From: an uncultured Alistipes sp.
GTDB lineage: Bacteria > Bacteroidota > Bacteroidia > Bacteroidales > Rikenellaceae
DNA length: 64,000 bases
Direction: 5' to 3'
NCBI RefSeq assembly: GCF_963931675.1
Contig: NZ_OZ007039.1
Coordinates: 211,501 to 275,500 of the forward strand
Numbering within the stretch: the stretch's first letter is position 1; every line of letters starts with the position of its first letter. Shown here piece by piece: positions 62,475 to 64,000 of the stretch. Below the pieces are notes generated by a model. The model made no database searches and was not told the origin of the DNA. It saw only the letters and a list, made by a program, of their open reading frames with translations. The position numbers were made by a program, and so were the translations under genes.

Positions 62475-63569
62475 CTACTCCAGATCGAGCAACTGCATGA
62501 TGCGGTGTGCGAGTTCCGTATTGTCCATTACGCCGGTAATACGGTCGGCCCCCGTGCCATAGAGATAAACGGGAACCATCGTGGCCGAGTGGTTGCCGGT
62601 CGAGAAGTGGTAATAGATGCCACCGTCGGGACGGGTGAAGTCCTCCTCGCAACTCGGAATCGAAAGGCCGCCGGTTTCATGATCAGCCGTCACGACAACC
62701 AGCGTCCCGGGCGTACGGTCGGCATACTCCATCGCTGCAGCCACCGTCCGGTCGAAGTCCCGCAACTCGGCCTGCATCCACGCAGCATCGTTCGCATGCC
62801 CGGCCCAGTCGATCTGCGATCCCTCGACCATCAGCAGAAAGCCCCGGTCGCGACGGGCAGCCTCGCCCGACAGGATCCGCAAGGCACAACGGGTGGCCCG
62901 GGGCAGGAAATCACCACGTCCGGGAGCTGCCGGAAGGGCACAGTCCGCCACGACGCACAACACGCGTCCGCGGGTCAGCGTGTCCGCCTCCGCGAGCGAA
63001 TCGGCAACCAAATACCCGCGCCGGCGAAAGGCGTCCAGATAGCTGCCGCCCGCGGGGCACTCCTCCGCAAGCGCCTTGCGGCCACCCCCGAACAGCACAT
63101 CGACGCCGCTCGCCAACAAATCGCGGGTGATGGATAACGTATCGTTCCGGTCCGGCACATGCGCGTAGAAAGCCGCCGGTGTGGCGTGCTGCAACCCGCA
63201 TGTCACGGCAATGCCAACAGCCATTCCCGCCCGGTGGGCCCGTGCCATCATCGACGTCAGAGGCCGACCCTCGGGGTCGATGCCGACCATACCGTTCGCG
63301 GTCTTCGACCCCGAGGCGAGAGCCGTACCCGCAGCCGCCGAATCCGTCACCCGGCTGTTGGCCGAACGGGTGCGGATGAGGGCCACGCCCCGAGCCCGAT
63401 CGAACGAGGTCAACGTATCGCCGTACCCGGTCTGTAACATCGCCACCTGCGACAACCCCATCCCGTCACCGATCAGATAGATCAGATTGCGTACAGGTTC
63501 CCTTTCCGAAGCCCCGGCCGAAGCCGTCAACAGGCTTAGCACCAACCAGAACAAAATCCGCTTTTTCAT
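62475..63569 (-). CDS. Alkaline phosphatase (PhoA family)
   Basis: The 364-residue protein has a signal peptide (MKKRILFWLVLSLLTASAGA). Motifs are YLIGDGMGLSQV (metal Asp, about 31), RVTDSAAAGTALASGSKT (nucleophile Ser in DSA, about 75), MVEGSQIDWAGHANDA (about 248) and VTADHETGGLSIPS (Asp, His, about 291). It releases phosphate from organic esters in the periplasm. A weak -7 box (TATTTTCG, plus 63591-63598) precedes it. Confidence 0.92.
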   Translation of the reverse strand: MKKRILFWLVLSLLTASAGASEREPVRNLIYLIGDGMGLSQVAMLQTGYGDTLTSFDRARGVALIRTRSANSRVTDSAAAGTALASGSKTANGMVGIDPEGRPLTSMMARAHRAGMAVGIAVTCGLQHATPAAFYAHVPDRNDTLSITRDLLASGVDVLFGGGRKALAEECPAGGSYLDAFRRRGYLVADSLAEADTLTRGRVLCVVADCALPAAPGRGDFLPRATRCALRILSGEAARRDRGFLLMVEGSQIDWAGHANDAAWMQAELRDFDRTVAAAMEYADRTPGTLVVVTADHETGGLSIPSCEEDFTRPDGGIYYHFSTGNHSATMVPVYLYGTGADRITGVMDNTELAHRIMQLLDLE

Positions 63570-63621
63570 GTTTCCAATTCGATTTCGGGACGAAAATAAT
63601 CCCTTTTCCCGAACTTTTTAC

Positions 63622-63629
63622 TACATTTA
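63622..63629 (+). promoter_or_regulatory. Possible -7 box for ung
   Basis: TACATTTA, one base from consensus, lies 24 bases before the ATG at 63653. Confidence 0.35.
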
Positions 63630-63652
63630 CACTACTTTAACCCACATGTAAC

Positions 63653-64000
63653 ATGGATGTAAAGATCGCCCCGGACTGGAAGGAGATCCTCGCTCCGGAA
63701 TTCGAAAAACCCTACTTCGCCCAACTTACCGACTTCGTCCGCCAGGAGTACGCCTCCCGGCGCATCTTCCCCCGCGGGAGCAATATCTTCCGGGCCTTCG
63801 ACAAGTGTCCGTTCGAGCAGTTGAAGGTCGTCATCATCGGACAGGACCCCTATCACGGTCCCGGACAGGCCAACGGGCTCTGCTTCTCGGTCGGCGACGG
63901 CATTCCCTTCCCGCCGTCGCTGCAGAACATCTTCAAGGAAGTGCACGACGACACCGGAACGCCGATTCCCGCCAGCGGGAATCTCGACCGTTGGGCCGAA
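63653..64000 (+). CDS. ung: Uracil-DNA glycosylase, N-terminal part (runs off window)
   Basis: The first 116 codons show the family start ([20 protein letters not shown]), the water-activating motif [20 protein letters not shown] (about 61) and [12 protein letters not shown]. The enzyme removes uracil from DNA to begin base-excision repair. The His-containing motif near the C-terminus lies beyond the window. Confidence 0.93.
   Translation, partial: MDVKIAPDWKEILAPEFEKPYFAQLTDFVRQEYASRRIFPRGSNIFRAFDKCPFEQLKVVIIGQDPYHGPGQANGLCFSVGDGIPFPPSLQNIFKEVHDDTGTPIPASGNLDRWAE

Overview
This is a GC-rich stretch (roughly 60 percent G+C by eye) of a bacterial chromosome. It most likely comes from the Bacteroidota, and an Alistipes-like Rikenellaceae is the best guess. 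Three things point there: promoters of the Bacteroidota type (a TAnnTTTG -7 box, sometimes with TTTG about 19-21 bases upstream, and few Shine-Dalgarno sites); family content (LptD, GldH-like lipoprotein next to a PSP1/RicT protein, DUF2723, fimbrillin lipoprotein, NamZ, U32 protease, CD225/DUF2752 pair); and the absence of encoded CCA on the tRNA. The genus is an inference. No prophage, CRISPR array or rRNA is visible.

Layout. 1-5.9 kb: amidase (partial) and LptD, divergent, then a nucleoside-type MFS transporter with a ferredoxin-nitroreductase. 6.0-6.3 kb: tRNA-Gln(CUG) followed by repeated terminator hairpins. 6.4-10.7 kb: two tandem M3 lipoprotein peptidases. 10.9-18.2 kb: rsmE, then a five-gene hydrogenase-4-like membrane complex. 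18.3-19.4 kb: a pectin methylesterase lipoprotein. 19.7-22.1 kb: a ferredoxin/NuoB-like protein belonging to the same complex, then two half-length ChrA genes flanking a small exported protein. 22.4-23.6 kb: an intact AT-rich IS256-like element with perfect terminal repeats and an 8-bp target duplication. 23.6-33.0 kb: housekeeping genes (YqaA-like, rRNA methyltransferase, U32, serS, ferredoxin, class A beta-lactamase, acetyltransferase, NamZ, prfB). 33.0-37.3 kb: cytidylate-kinase-like protein, MATE pump, lipoprotein, cysS. 37.4-45.7 kb: DEAD-box helicase, DUF2723 glycosyltransferase, acyl-CoA ligase, queG. 45.8-49.7 kb: fimbrillin/FISUMP lipoprotein with a coupled 40-residue leader gene, TPR protein, tadA. 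49.9-52.4 kb: aspS and two small membrane proteins. 52.5-53.6 kb: a 1.1-kb non-coding mosaic of repeated hairpins. 53.6-64 kb: rarA, phosphodiesterase, Clp ATPase, MATE pump, RicT-like, GldH-like, trmB, alkaline phosphatase, ung (partial).

The two most unusual items are these. (1) The hydrogenase-4-like complex (11.7-20.4 kb) has kept the full antiporter-like membrane arm, but both [NiFe] ligand pairs of the large subunit are replaced, the proximal cluster ligands of the small subunit are replaced, and only four cysteines that could hold a single [4Fe-4S] cluster remain. It resembles the energy-converting-hydrogenase-related (Ehr) group and may not carry electrons at its usual active site. 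(2) The 52.5-53.6 kb mosaic contains seven hairpins, six of them with a 7-bp stem and an invariant three-base loop, whose stem sequences differ but stay complementary and are followed by a shared sequence. Nested inverted repeats and Neisseria dRS3-like 20-mers lie among them.

Surface and envelope functions (LptD, amidase, NamZ, GldH-like, fimbrillin, DUF2723, two peptidases, pectinesterase, beta-lactamase) are prominent and fit a host-associated, glycan- and peptide-using anaerobe.
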